From positions 6,997,501 to 7,061,500 of the forward strand of contig NC_132978.1 in the NCBI RefSeq assembly GCF_047496725.1: DNA of 64,000 bases. Direction: 5' to 3'. The notes under the pieces are model-generated. The model was not told the origin of the DNA. It was given only the letters and a program-made list of their open reading frames with translations, and did not search any database. A program made the translations under genes and the position numbers. How positions within the stretch are numbered: the stretch's first letter is position 1; every line of letters begins with the position of its first letter. Below are positions 23,501 through 35,647 of this stretch, piece after piece. This DNA comes from Anoplolepis gracilipes (taxonomy: Eukaryota > Arthropoda > Insecta > Hymenoptera > Formicidae).

Positions 23501-26500
23501 CAAGAGAGCAGAGGTAAGAATAATTAAGAGAAATAACACATGTTACTGTATCAACGAAAGCGTTAAAATTATTATATACATTTATATGTTTATTTTGCAC
23601 GATTTTGTACTTTGCAACTTGCACTTTGTAATATGTTTATTATTAATATTTATTATGTAGATATTTCCTCTATCACATGATCTGGCATAAATCGATTATC
23701 GTATTACTTTACAAAGATATATGCGAATAAAAAAGATAAATAAATATTCAAAAGTTTTTCGTATATAATTAGTTGACGTAACTAATCACAGAAAATGAAG
23801 AAAATAAACTTAAAAAAAATAAATATTGCACGTAACATGTAATTATATATATAGATGGATTCGACTTTATATCGTCATTAGAAATGAGTAGGTATTAATT
23901 ATAACAGATGTTATGATGAGGAAGAGTTATATTTAACAGGAAGTTTATATTACATTGATTGTTCGCAACGAAAACATTTTGCGGTTTGCAAGAAAATTTT
24001 AGACTTCCTACTATTTAATAGCTAACTTTCACATTTTGCGTTTTTTCTCGTGCATTGCACCTGAAATCGCACGCGGTCGCGATATTACGAGGACTCACAT
24101 AAATTCGAAAGAACAAGATAGCTTTTGTCGCAAACGATTCCCAAAAGTTGTAAACTCAAGTTGTCAAACCTTTCGCAAGAATTGCAAGAAGAACTCGAGT
24201 GATGCCCGAGAAAGAAGCTGCTGGACGCGTGAACTCGTCGCAAAATCTGATCCAGCGAGAATTCTTGAGGAGTTACGGGTCGCTTTTGCTTGCTTTCTTT
24301 TGTACACAAAGGAAAACTATTTTACGAGTGGAAGAGGACAGAGAGGGAGAGAGAGAGGACTCTCCCGTGTACGCAAGAAGTGGGTCGTCGCTTCGAAATT
24401 CGTTTGGAATCGTTACATTTTTAGGAGGCTTTCAGTGGCACGGCAGCAATGTTCAGCGACGTGATTTACGAGAGTGAAAAACAGGAAAACGAGCAAACGG
24501 GCAAATTAACAGTTTGAACAGAATGATCAAGCAAATACATTAGCCGGGAGACTAAGAAAAGCAACTCACCCATATTTTCGCTTGTCTTATGCTGTTGTGG
24601 TATGCGATTCACGTTCTCGTCAAGAGTCGTCATCGGGGCCTTCTCGGCTGAAAACAGATTTTTCAACAGTAAGATTAGTCACGTTTTAATTCACATCATG
24701 TTCATATTTTATATACAAAAATTATCTTATATCTTATTAAAAACGATAATACAGGTGAGCTAAATTCTGATTTAAAACTGAAATAATAATTCCATTTCAC
24801 CATGTCCCTAATTTTAAATCCTTAAAAAATTTAAAAGAAATCTTTAAAATTTTAAGAGCTCTTTTAAAAGAGAAAAAGAGAAGTTATTTATCGTTTTCAG
24901 ATGTTTTTCGATTAGTGTTTTCCAAATTTTTGCAAAAATTTCAGTAGTTAATAACAAATTAATAGATAATAAATTTTGATATTTTTATTGGATTTTTAAT
25001 AATACTATCTTTTTTGTTATTATTTGTTTTGTGGTTTTACGATATTTCTCTCGGTCACACTTCCGGCTCTCACATTCATCGCAGATCGATACGTTATAAA
25101 CTGTTGGATCAAATCGAGACAAACAGCCGCAAAGTATATTGTACATACAACGAAGAAATAAAATTATTCCAGAAATAAGGCGTCAATAAAACAAAATTTG
25201 GGAAACAACGATTTAAAAGGATAGTTTCTCATAAATTAAATAACCAATAACTGAATAAACCGACAACACGATCGCGTTTCAAAAAAGGTTGTCCGACAAC
25301 TAACTCGGTCTCTGCTGCGTTTCCGCAGATGCGCTGCGTTGGGTGACATTTCCAAAATCAGAATTGTTAGCCGCCGTCACATACACGACCTGCTGCGCCC
25401 TCGTTCTCGGCGGCCTCGCCGGTTCCTTTGGCCTGTCCGACTTCTCCGGCAACCTTGACCCGGAAGGGTCGTCCAGCCGCTTTCGTCTCGGTTTTACGAT
25501 ATTTCTATCGGCCATACCGCCAGCTTTCACATTCGTCACACAATCGACACGATACACACGATTCAATGAAATCGAGACAAGCGCGAGCTATATGTAGGTA
25601 CATATAAGAATAATCGGACGTGCGTAGCGTAGATGCACCGGGCATCCGCGATACTCAGGTACTAAAGTCCGTGAAAAGAACCGGACTAGAAATATCCCGG
25701 TCGACACTCCTTCAGCCGTGTGCGTGATGGCAAACTTTGCGAGTTGGCAGCATTTCACGAGTGGCATGAGTGTCGCACGAGTGGCAGACCAACAGAAACC
25801 GGCTGACACGGTCATGGAAAGGTAGTGGGGGCATTTGTACGCATATGAACACTCACAGGATTTTCTTCGAGATGTTAAACATGTTTTAAAGTTTAATTAA
25901 ACATGCTACAATCTCATCACATACGAGAGGTTTCCTCCTCTCGCTCTGTTTTCAAATATTTGATAAATAGTTTATTTTTTTCGAATAAATTTTATATTTA
26001 TGATTGTTGATAAAGAAAAGAGAGAAAAGTATCTCTTATTTTAGTTTAGGTATGAACAAAAATAAGAGACACGGCGAGTTTAAATATTATTATTAAAAAT
26101 GTATTTCTTTCTTTATAACGCTTCTTTATTCTTTTTTATTTTTAAAAGCGAGATGCAAGTGCAGTTTTCTGATTACGCCTATAGAAACGTATATTTTCTC
26201 CGATTTTATGTTAAAAGCTGACAAGAAAAATTGCAAAATGACATAATGACGACGTCATCAACGTCTTTGCATTAAGATGTTACTTTACGCGCTGTCGAGT
26301 TTAGTTTCGCTTGATATATTGCAAATAATTTAATTATGATCAGTTAGAGCGAATGAGTGAAATCAGATAAAAAAAGAGTAAACGGTGACAATTAAACGTT
26401 CATGGGAGGGATAATTTTACGTTTTATGTGTCTAAATATTTTTGGATACTACCGAGCATTTGTCATAGTTATGAAAGAATCGCTAAGATTGTATAATTAC

Positions 26501-29500
26501 TAAGATTGTTAAGATTATTTTACGTCTGCATAATTATAAATCTAACGAAAAAATAAAGAAATAAAAAAATTAATATCTTCGATATTCTTATCTTTTACAT
26601 AATATATAGAGTGAATTTAATTAGAACGTGGTATAAATTCTCTCTATATACGTATAAACATAAAGAATTGATAAAATTAGATAAAGAATTAATAAAAATT
26701 ATGTATTATGATCGCAAAGGAAAGAGTTTCGAAATTGTACAAGCAGTATAAATACTTGCACTGCCCAGCGACGATAAAATTATTACTAATATTAACTATT
26801 TATAAAGAAGTCGTTCGTTAAGATTATTTATACTTATTATACTAGCATTTTTTTTCATAGAACTATTTTGTTATAATACTTGATATACCTATAATCATTT
26901 TAATACCAAAACAAAGTCGGTCGATATAATGGAAAGAAAAAAACATTGATAATGTATTAAAAAAATTCTAATAACTAGATAATTCTATATACTACATAAA
27001 AGTTTCAAAATCTAAATCAATGCGGCTCATTTGCGTCGTATAAATAGAAAAGTGAAATTTGGCAAGATTTCATGGCTTCTGTGCAAAATAACTTGTGAAC
27101 GCAACACGATATATAAGTTTTTCTAATCACAGTATTTCACACAAAGATAATACGATCATATCTTTGATAACAAAAGATAATAAAAATCGCAATGACAAAG
27201 AAGATAATCGTCTGTTAAGAACATTATTTAACAAAATAAAATACAAATTTTCTTCATATTATCATCTACAAATTTAACAATAAATTTTCCGATTTAAATT
27301 TTCTCAATTTAGATAAGAAAAAAAATGTGTAAAATTAAAATAAAAATAAATAACAAAATTCCTTTCCGCCTTTTTAAATAAAAACATTGAAAAATCATGA
27401 AGGAAACATAATAACAAGTCAATTTCCGCCTCACATTAGAAACTCTGTAATTAGTGATGTAACATAAAAATTAAGTACGTACGGCGATAATTAATGTTAT
27501 TGCATGAAACCTTGGAATATTCTTGATCTTTGGATCATTGGCTACGTCACTTTTTGCAGATAGTTATGACATGATATGACGTATGTGGGTAGTTCTCTTG
27601 CATATATTGCAGAAGAAATAACGAGCATTAGTTTAATTTAAGAACGGATGATACGAGTAATTTCGTATGTTCGCATCTACGAACGCCAATTGGGAAGAAG
27701 ATCGTGCCATACGTCGCAAATATTGGCACTGCATCCAGAGATAGTTTTCAAGTGATATCTCACAAACATCATAAACAGAGATTCTAAAAATTACAGGTAA
27801 ACAACCTGTTTTTAATTTGAATACGAAAAGTTTACATTCAAATATTATTCAAGTATTACATATTGTTTTATATAATAAATGTTTAAAATTAAATAACATT
27901 ACAAGAGAGAAAACTTAATTATGCGATGTTTTAAAGAAAGTTTTAAACATTTTCATTTTTCAGATATTAATGTCAAACTTTTATTTATATTTAAATCATA
28001 CAATCTATTAAAAGAGGAAGATAAAATGGACATTAAAATAATTGAGATAATTCACTGTTTTTTGAAAGGCTCAAACTCTGCCGATTAATAAAACTGTCTT
28101 TGTTGATTGGAAAATACATCTCCACCTCAATATTACACGTCGTTCTACTTTACGCGATCGTCGTTGAATCGCGTTGCCGATTTACGAGGTGGTATCGTCG
28201 AACAAACATAATCAAAGTCAGTAGCTACACCAATAAGGATTTTAGGTCGGTACCTGGTTTGCACGGGCGGTAAAATGAGCCAAGTTAACGTTCGCGGCAA
28301 GCGTTGGACGCACGTGTGGAAGGATTACGATGTACTTTCGTGAGATATATTTATTTTAAGAAAGTGTACCCTTCCCTCTCTCTCCGAGCACACATCGTTT
28401 TGTACCATTTGAACTTCTACATCGTGCGAAGGCAAATGTTTTACGACAAATGAGGGAATTTATTGCGAGAGGGAAAAGCCGAAATGTGCGACGGGATAAA
28501 AGGATGAAACGGATGAATGTGAGAGGAAGAGAGGGAACAGAAATAAGAGATCGTCTCGTATAAACGAACGAGTGAGTTAAGATTATTGTGCCTCCTTCAG
28601 GCACATCTCGGCTATCGTTAATCTCACCCCAGGCGTTATCCGGCACGCGGTTTATTTACGTTTCCATCTCCGCGTACATGCCGGGCATAACCGCGATTCC
28701 CGAAGTTTATGCAGCACCGTACGCAGTTCGGTTATGAGCTCTGCAACAGCCCGAAAGGTTCTTTCGCGTCTACGCAAGCATGATTTTGCAAGTTCCAGCC
28801 GGCAGGTCTTAAATCTTAATGGCGTAACCTAACGTTACGCCGAATGAAATAAGATACGGTACCGAACGATGGCTCTCGACACGAAACGTTAAATTCCATC
28901 ATTTTATACAAACATTAACTTTCATCTAAAAAAAATCGATAAAAAGTTACAACAGTTAAAAACTAAAGATCTAAAATTTAAAACTAACTAAAAAATCGAT
29001 AAAAACTTGAATCGTAAAAGTTGTGCGGAAATCAAATAAGATACGATACGAAATTAAGCTTTCGAGGCTGCATTCTTTTTACATTACAAATATTAAATTT
29101 TATCGTTTCTAAACAGTTAAATAATTTAAATAAACATATGCATAAAATCAGTTATGTACAAAAAAAATGAGTCATTTTTGATAAAGATTTTATAAGGAAA
29201 TAAAATTGCGTTTGTATCGATCTAGAACATATCAGGAATTTAATTATGAAGGATATATTGGTATTAAACATAATGCGTTTCGCGCAACGATGGAGCTTTT
29301 ATTGCAATTTCCAGCTAATTGAATCGCATTGTATACACGCGGTGTCGCTTATAGAAATCAATACCCCTGAACTTCCCTCCCCCTTCTAAATGCCACGCTT
29401 TACAAAGTTACCGAGAATAGATATACTTCGTCGTCACGTGCAATTGTATTTATACTCGTTTTTACTGCAAACTTCAGCTAGACCGCTCTCGTTATTATGC

Positions 29501-32054
29501 AAGTTACGCGAGAAAACGGCAGAAAATACGGATGTCTCTAAAAAATAATGTCACGATCGCATTTTGGGAGATTGCGATTATGCAATTACAAATTATGCTA
29601 ACGAAAGCTCGCTCTCTTTTATTTCGTGACGTAAATACCGCCTGTCATCATTCAAAACTATGGTAGGTATAAGAAAAATGTTATTACGCAGAAGAGGATA
29701 TAAAAATTCTTTATAGTTTACTGCACAGACCACGTCGATCCTATTAAATATTTAAGTATTGATAGCGCGCGCAAAAAGCTCTCACTCTTTCTTCAGGCAG
29801 AAGCATAGAATTCGTGTTTTCGCCGGTATTGCTCGATCGCCGATTAATGGCGCATTGACCGATTGGCTTCCGATTCATCTGACTGAATAATGCAAGTCTA
29901 ATTAGCGAAGTGCACAAACGCAGGAGAGCGCTCGATGAATCCAACTCGAACGGAGATATGTAGTTTACATGTTAAGCATGTATGTCTGCATATTGACGCG
30001 ACGAGGACGGCTGTGTTTGTATTGACCTCGTATCGTCTGACCTTTCGTCAGTCAATTGACATCTTTCCTATGTACAACTTTACTTTGTATCGCAGCTTGA
30101 ATTGTCAACTTGAATAAGAATACAAATTGATACGCTATTGTTTAAAAATAATGTTATTTAATCCGTGTCAAATATAAAATGATATATTCATATTATTTTC
30201 CCTTGATAGATTACAATTGTACGGATGGAATTTTGAAATAAAAGAAATTAACCGATATTCAGAGGGAAAAAAAACCACAGAACGTTAACAATAAATGTAT
30301 ATTATCATTCAATGAGTCAGAGTTATAGATGGATATAAAAGAAACATATATCTGCAGGAAAAATCATCGTCTATATCTTTAGGAGTCATAGATAGTAGAA
30401 TCAAGGCGTAGCACGTGCTAGAAACTTTTTCTCATCGCTCGAATCTGACCGCGACTCTCTAACTTGGTCTTGCTACGTCTATAGAAAAAGAATGCCTTAT
30501 CGTAGTTATACGAGTCCGTAAGTGGACAGCAAACTACCTGCAGGAATCAGCTTCAATTAACCCGACGAATTGTCTCGGGTTCCGGCTGCACGAGCCGGGT
30601 GTAACGTTCGGACTTCCGCTCAATTTATCGCGGGCGGCTCAGAAATTTATTGTGAGGCGTTGTGTGTATTTCCGTTCGACGATGGACCCGTCGTAAACTA
30701 TCGGGAAAGTGAGGCCGGGGCTCGTTTCCATCGGACGTGCATACACGGCGCGCGTGGCACGCAAAGCTATCGATGCTATTCAATAAAACACGCGCCACGT
30801 CGAGCTGAATAGGCGCGCCAATATGCGACTCTCATTTCCAATCCCGGAACAGCAATATGTGTTTGTATGTGTGCGTGTGTGTGTGTGTATATATATACAT
30901 ACGTGTATGCATGGATATTTGTGCATGTAACGTACGCCCATTGCGTTGCATCGCTTTGGCGCGCGCTTTTCCCATCCGACATTGTCGCATGGAAAGAGAG
31001 AGAGAGAGAGAGAGAGATTTCATTTAATGCGGAATAATATTACGACTTCCTGCTGTGAGGCATTACTCCATATACAAGAGAAAGAGGAAAACGGATTTCT
31101 GCATCGTAAAAACGCGTTCGCTAATTTTCCAATGAAAAACGAACACGAGTGTATATATCGAGTGCCGTGAATCGTCACCGGCATGCTGATTCGGAAAAAA
31201 AAAAAAAAAAAAAAACAACGTTGTTATAACATACGAGTCCTCGTGTTTTTTTCTTTTTCCCTTCTTCTTCGCGTTGTTTGTCGCCCTTTGATACTTTTAA
31301 TAACGGAAATCAGATCAGATTTGATGCGTAGTGAAATACGTTGAAAGCTTCTACTCTTTCCTCTTCGCGTTCTATTTTTATTGTATTTTCTATTAATCCG
31401 GTAAATATGTTGTTGCCAACGATAAAACGACATATCTGAAACGTAACATTTCTTTCCTTCCATTTATAGTTGAGTGAGATTAAAACGTCGAGAACTACGA
31501 ACGCTGACTGAAGAGTGAAATTATATAAGCTATCTGTGGTCTGAGAGCTTATAACTAATGCTAACGAATAAATAAGTGACGTAGCTAAACTATACTGCTT
31601 TTAAGATATTATCAGACTTGCAGTCTCATCTGTGATTACATAATTAATTTAAGCGCGATTATAATCAATATCCTAAGCAATTTCTTTATATTTCTAAAGT
31701 TTTCACAACAAGCAAGAATTGAATCATCAGCCAAGATAAATTTTTCAATACGTAAACACAAATTTGCAAAGTAAATTCTCTGACAATGAGTAATCAGTTT
31801 AAGTCTTGTATATAGTATGTATCGTATTTTTCTGAAAAGACATTTCGCTAAGACGTACAGTTCAAACGTAGAATGCGATGTAAGCAGAAACGAATGGAAA
31901 GTTACAACAATACAGCATTGTTCTTTCATCGACCGTGTCGATTTCCTTTTTCCGCTTTGGCTCTAATATTGTACTCGTCATAATTAAAGACTCATCCAAT
32001 GCAATTACTCACATTGGAATGATATAAGAGAAATTATATAAAATACTTGCGCTA

Positions 32055-32124
<70 letters not shown>

Positions 32125-33139
32125 CGAGATACGTTACTTCATCTGCAACGTAAAACAATCTTTTATTGAATTGGCGGCAATTTATCGAATCAAATGTATC
32201 GCTTAGAGACGTCTTTACACGTGCGACGACCGTGATTGAGTCGTGGAAAAGTCGGTTCAATGTAACGTTTGACGTTTCTACGAGAAGAATCCGTGCAATT
32301 GTTAACCTTGCTGACTAATCGAGAATGCAAGGTCGAGCAAATATACGTAGCGAGATCAAAGTTCCCTCGCTTTTATAGTATCCACGAGAGCTTTTTGCGT
32401 TCCAAAAATTACGTCATTCTTTTTTTTTGACAGCATCTCTTATTTATCTCGTACCTCAAGAGCGTGTAAGCACGATATTTATAGACATTCGCGTCGGCGA
32501 ACACACAATGTCATCGGTTACGCGTCATTCTATTATGTGAGCGTTACATTATAACCTCTACAAGAGCGACGTTACTTGCGTTCGCAATATCTCTCGTCGG
32601 ACCACGCGACGTGTCGATCCATGACACTAATATTTTTAATTGCACTCGACAGAGACATTCGCGGTTGCACAACCCACACGGTCTCTGTCCTTTGCACGTA
32701 TTCTGTCTCCGTCGCTCCTTCTCACTATCGTAGCTCACCTTTCTCTCCTTATCTCGTCCATCGTCGTTTTACGTGTTTACGAATCGCACAATCGTATCTC
32801 TCGAACCCGCAACTTAGAAATAAATTCCACAGGGCACGAGGAAGTCGAGCGATGGGCCGAGAATCGAGCGGAGGTAGAATCGGCGTCAGCAAAGTGTCAA
32901 ACCAGCAGCGAGCATGGACGGCTCGTCACGTCGCGGGCGGCCGTTCACCGAACAGCTGCTCGCGCCCGAAACGCCATCAATCCGTCTCCCTTTCGCCATT
33001 TCAACGACAGCGCACGATCCTCGTTCTATGTCGCGTGGCTCCTCGTACCCGGCGAGATGATGAAAAATCAAACGAAATACTTACCCACATACGAGCTGCC
33101 GTGGTCACCGTTCTGTTTATGTTGTCCAACGTCCGCCAT
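17416..33139 (-). CDS. atl: Atlastin, ER membrane-fusion dynamin-like GTPase
   Basis: Minus-strand coding exons, in order: 33139-33085, 24647-24570 (cassette), 20725-20460, 20310-19531, 19395-19174, 19037-18823, 18734-18668 and 17553-17416. All phases join, giving 606 aa with the cassette and 580 without (Drosophila 541, human ATL1 558). If the ATG inside the cassette (24633-24631) were the start, the protein would be 583 aa. In that 583-aa numbering, the P-loop GAFRKGKS is at 90-97, the RDTTG switch at 140-143, DTQG at 167-170, and the G4 RD at 238-239. The middle-domain helical bundle follows. Two membrane segments lie at about 471-515 (ARTPAVFFAIAVTMYISSG onward), then a C-terminal amphipathic helix (FMKPLYQQFVEKSVSVAVAQ). 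Atlastin tethers and fuses ER tubules by GTP-driven dimerisation. Human ATL1 loss causes spastic paraplegia SPG3A. The last six exons are certain. The first exon is inferred. Confidence 0.95.
19038..19173 (-). other. atl: GC-AG intron in atlastin
   Basis: Exon 19395-19174 ends ...GAT TAA G in the form AAG followed by GCAAGT, not GT. The next exon (from 19037) starts after tttatatag. Reading through the site gives an early stop shortly after. Splicing at GC restores the conserved join LIK-DMDESFLQF in phase 0. AG|GCAAGT is the usual context of the minor GC-AG class of introns handled by the U2 spliceosome. Confidence 0.85.
20726..24569 (-). other. Atlastin intron, possible internal promoter near 21.2-21.55 kb
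   Basis: Mostly AT-rich with (ta)n runs. A more GC-balanced block at about 21170-21560 contains, on the minus strand, a TATATA sequence and a fair donor (GGCG|GTAGGT, intron starting at about 21437). It may be an alternative non-coding first exon. A second GC-richer block at 24040-24480 has long open frames on both strands with no recognisable product. A (tc)n run lies at about 23179-23201. Confidence 0.35.
24570..24647 (-). CDS. atl: Atlastin 78-nt cassette exon (N-terminal region)
   Basis: On the minus strand, acceptor ctgttttcag ends at 24648 and donor ATGG|GTGAGT starts at 24569. The exon is 78 nt, phase 1 at both ends, so including or skipping it keeps the reading frame. It encodes AEKAPMTTLDENVNRI and a few more residues up to SENM. 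It contains an ATG (24633-24631) which could serve as start if an upstream non-coding exon is used. The variable, unstructured N-terminus of atlastins is where isoforms differ, so regulated use is plausible. Confidence 0.75.
24700..25135 (-). other. Intron segment with a diverged copy of the 25.5-kb element
   Basis: The segment at about 25032-25135 is a diverged direct repeat of 25489-25580 (shared tttacgatatttct, cacattc and aatcgagacaa blocks over about 95 bases). In this copy the start codon of the other copy is replaced by GTG, and the downstream open frame is absent. It looks like a decayed duplicate of an alternative first-exon region. Confidence 0.55.
25300..25511 (-). CDS. Candidate alternative first coding exon or small ORF (about 70 aa)
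   Basis: A minus-strand frame starts with ATG at 25511-25509 (MADRNIVKPRRKRLDD) and ends with TAG at 25300-25302. It is basic, Pro/Arg-rich and low in hydrophobic residues, with higher GC than its surroundings. A weak phase-1 donor (CCGA|GTTAGT) overlaps the stop. If used, it would join in frame to either the atlastin cassette or the core exon, giving an atlastin isoform with an extended basic N-terminus. Otherwise it would be an independent short ORF. No matching family is recognised. Confidence 0.35.
25860..33084 (-). other. Long first intron of atlastin
   Basis: About 7 kb with no exon I can support. Composition is AT-rich with scattered GC-balanced blocks (28130-28800, 30400-30800). Notable simple repeats are a (tg)n/(ta)n block at 30860-30910, (ag)n at 30992-31017, poly-A at about 31195-31215, and a long (ta)n at 32052-32120. 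The blocks may hold enhancers. Confidence 0.45.
32052..32120. repeat. (TA)n microsatellite, about 69 bp
   Basis: A nearly pure TA tract within the inferred first atlastin intron. Such tracts are length-variable and prone to cruciform formation. Confidence 0.95.
33085..33139 (-). CDS. atl: Atlastin first coding exon (inferred)
   Basis: On the minus strand, ATG (33139-33137) opens MADVGQHKQNGDHGSSYV and ends with a perfect phase-1 donor G|GTAAGT at 33084. An in-frame TGA (33160-33158) lies 21 bases upstream, so the ATG is a genuine 5' boundary. The phase matches both the 78-nt cassette and the core exon. No other minus-strand exon between here and atlastin offers an alternative partner. The start codon is within CAATATGGCGGAC, a YY1-type initiator context typical of housekeeping genes. 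The link across 8-12 kb of intron is inference. Confidence 0.65.
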
Positions 33140-33300
33140 ATTGCGCTGCGTGTGACGTCACGTCCACGACTGCGCGCCATCGCCGCCACCGTCATCTCTC
33201 GCTGCTCCCTGCATGCGTTCGGAAATTTACTAGTGAGTAAAGCAGGGCTCGATTGACCAATCAGGAGAAAAGGAGCGAAAGGTTCTGATTGGCTGATCAA
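33140..33300 (-). promoter_or_regulatory. Atlastin promoter: CRE plus paired CCAAT boxes
   Basis: A consensus CRE TGACGTCA lies at 33153-33160, directly upstream of the inferred start codon. Two CCAAT boxes on opposite strands lie at 33257-33261 and 33288-33292, within a loose inverted repeat (ttgaccaatcag / ctgattggctgatcaa). The block is GC- and CpG-rich with no strong TATA box. This arrangement fits a broad housekeeping promoter. Confidence 0.55.
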
Positions 33301-33899
33301 AGTTACTCTACTCGAACGATGGATTTTCGAACGCGATTCAGCTACGTTGTTCGCGCCTCATTCGGTTGCCGTAGGTACGATCAGCGTTCGAATTTCGTTG
33401 ATCTTTAATCTCGGCTGCGTTTCATGTGACGAAGGAAGGAGAAAAAGAAATTTCTACGATTATTAATTAATAATTTTTCACGATATCTGTCATCCTGTAT
33501 TCGATGCAGATTGGTAATATTTTAAAATAATTGCATTTATATATAGAAACAATTTCAGAGTAAGCAAATTATGGTATCTGAAGAATGCTAATTGACCGAA
33601 TAAATAAATATATTCATATTTCACATTTTAATGCAAGTTTTTGCAAGAGAGAATTATGTATTAAAATTATTTTAAAATTCTGTTAACTGATAAAATTTAA
33701 AGTTTGACTTTTCGAATCTAAATTATTCCGATAAATTTGACTTGCAAAAAAATGATAATATATTTTTCCCATAATAACTGGGCTTAAACGCCGTGTTCGC
33801 ATATTGGCGATCATAATTTATATTTTTCGCAGCAAAATCAATTTTATATTTATTTCGTCTTCAGCAAATCGGAAATATGAAACGAAAGATATATATTCG

Positions 33900-35560
33900 C
33901 TCAACTAGATTCAAATTTAACGTATTTGATAAATCGGCGTCAAAGTGAAGTAACGCGCTCTCCTCGCCAAGTTAATGTATCGAGAGAAGTATGACAATAT
34001 ATGACGTCAGTAATGAATCTCGTGGCAGCTTCACGCATACTTGCAAAGTCAACGGTCACGCAGGCGTTCGCGCGTCACGCGTCTAGTTGCGCGCAAAAAT
34101 CCGCGATTTTCCGAGGCGAAACTCGCCCTTGATCGTTACCGGTAGTGTCTAGTAGACGTGTGGTATAGTGAGTTAATTATCCGCATATAACGCCAAGACA
34201 CACAACTTTGCGTCCAAGTGTCGCTCGCGAATTTCGAAGACGCGGGACGTGGGCGCCCGCGAGCGCGCGCGCGCACCGATTCGCAGTTTCGGCGACGCGC
34301 GGCACTACTTTCGCCGGCGGACGACGATTCGACGCGGCGGTGGCGCGGTCGGTCGCGGATCCCCCATGGTGGAACGTGGATGCTGTGCGCGGTGGTTCGT
34401 GTCCCGTACACGCGCGAATACGTACTACGATACGGCCGTGCCCGTCAACGACGACGACGCGAGCGCGCGCGTGTGTGTTTGTTGTGTGTCCGCAACTCGT
34501 ACTCGCGTTCTCTCTCGCGTCGTTTCCGCGAGTGACAGCCGTTCGGTCGGTCGTTCGTTCGTTCGTTCGATGAGACGAGATGCGCCCTGTCGCCCGTGTT
34601 GTGTTATGCGCGCTTACGATCGCGACACGCGAGCAATCAGTCGGCTGGAATGGTCGACCACGACTGGTTGGTAAACAAATCTCGAGAAAAGGTGAATAGG
34701 CGAGGAGTGACGGCAAGAGGTGTGAAAAAACTGTCATCGTCCACGAGAGGAATGACAATAACAAACAGCTACACCATCAAGTACGAAGCAATGTGTTCTC
34801 GTGTTCGCGTGAGGAACGAAAATTTAAACGATTAAGATCAAAGGGAGGAGATACGCGCATACAGCAATCAGGTATATTGTTCGTGCGCTCGTTTTACGAT
34901 CGCGTCGAGTGTCGCCATAACTATGATAAAACGTAGCGCGCATTTTCGAGCGTCCGCATATTTGCAGACTCGACGTGACGTTGCGACTGTCGCACGACTA
35001 CGCGTTATATGTACATGTGCCGAGTGACGTAGTCGCGTGTCAGTAGCAATCTGATAGAGTCGCATCCGCAATTTCATTGGTGCGTAACGCGTCGCATACG
35101 TCCTTCGCGCGCGAGGAGAGACGCATTTTTCGTAGCGCCTTTAATACCACACTACTAACTCGCTCGCACGTGATTCGATGAACTGGTCTCCGTGCGTGAG
35201 TGTGGAACTTTGGCGCGGCGCCGCTGGCCCTTTAAATCGCCCGGGGCATCTCCTCCTTCCCCTACCCCCCCTCTCCGCCCCAATGGACGCGCGCGTGTGT
35301 AATGGTGCCCCTCTGCGACCATTTAAATCCCACGAGGTCGACCGGTCGGTTCGTGTTTAAAGGGCCCATTGTGTAATCGTCGCACACCGGACTCACGAGC
35401 ATAGCCTTCTTTCTCTTTCTCTTTTTCGGTCGCTCTCCCTTCCGCATTCGCTCACTTCAATGTCGCCGTCGTTGGTATTTTACGAGCGTTCTTACGATAT
35501 CGCGAGCAGTCACGCGCGCGAGATCGTAAACTGTTCGCGCGGAGATTCACGGCAAGACGC
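33900..35560 (+). promoter_or_regulatory. CpG-rich promoter/5' exon block of an unidentified, probably rightward gene
   Basis: GC content and CpG density rise sharply from about 34.0 kb, with (gc)n-like runs at 34259-34272 and a (ttcg)n run at about 34550-34569. A second CRE TGACGTCA occurs at 34002-34009. Candidate plus-strand donors include AAAAG|GTGAAT near 34690 and CAG|GTATAT near 34870. Overlapping long open frames on both strands (34177-34764) are typical of GC-rich DNA and carry no domain, so I treat them as non-coding. The block may be the 5' end of a gene whose exons lie beyond the window. Confidence 0.45.
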
Positions 35561-35647
35561 TTGACTGTGTTGTTTTGGCAACGATCACCGGAACTTATCC
35601 TTGTGCGCATCGCGTCCTGTTCTGCTTCGACCTCTGCCGCAGCCTCG

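Noticed and set aside
24036..24464. 142-codon plus-strand frame opposite atlastin
   Set aside because: No ATG-based start with context, no domain, and Ser/Arg/Lys composition typical of a GC-balanced island inside an intron.
28590..28610. Small gtgcctccttcaggcac hairpin considered as a microRNA
   Set aside because: The stem is only seven bases and the surrounding sequence does not extend the pairing.
32576..33256. 226-codon plus-strand frame overlapping the inferred atlastin first exon
   Set aside because: It begins without an ATG and has no domain. It lies in GC-rich DNA with overlapping frames on both strands, and the minus-strand start/donor arrangement explains the region better.
34177..34764. 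Several overlapping 100-195-codon frames on both strands
   Set aside because: Arg/Ala/Ser/Thr-rich translations are expected of CpG-rich DNA. They have no motifs and no consistent strand.
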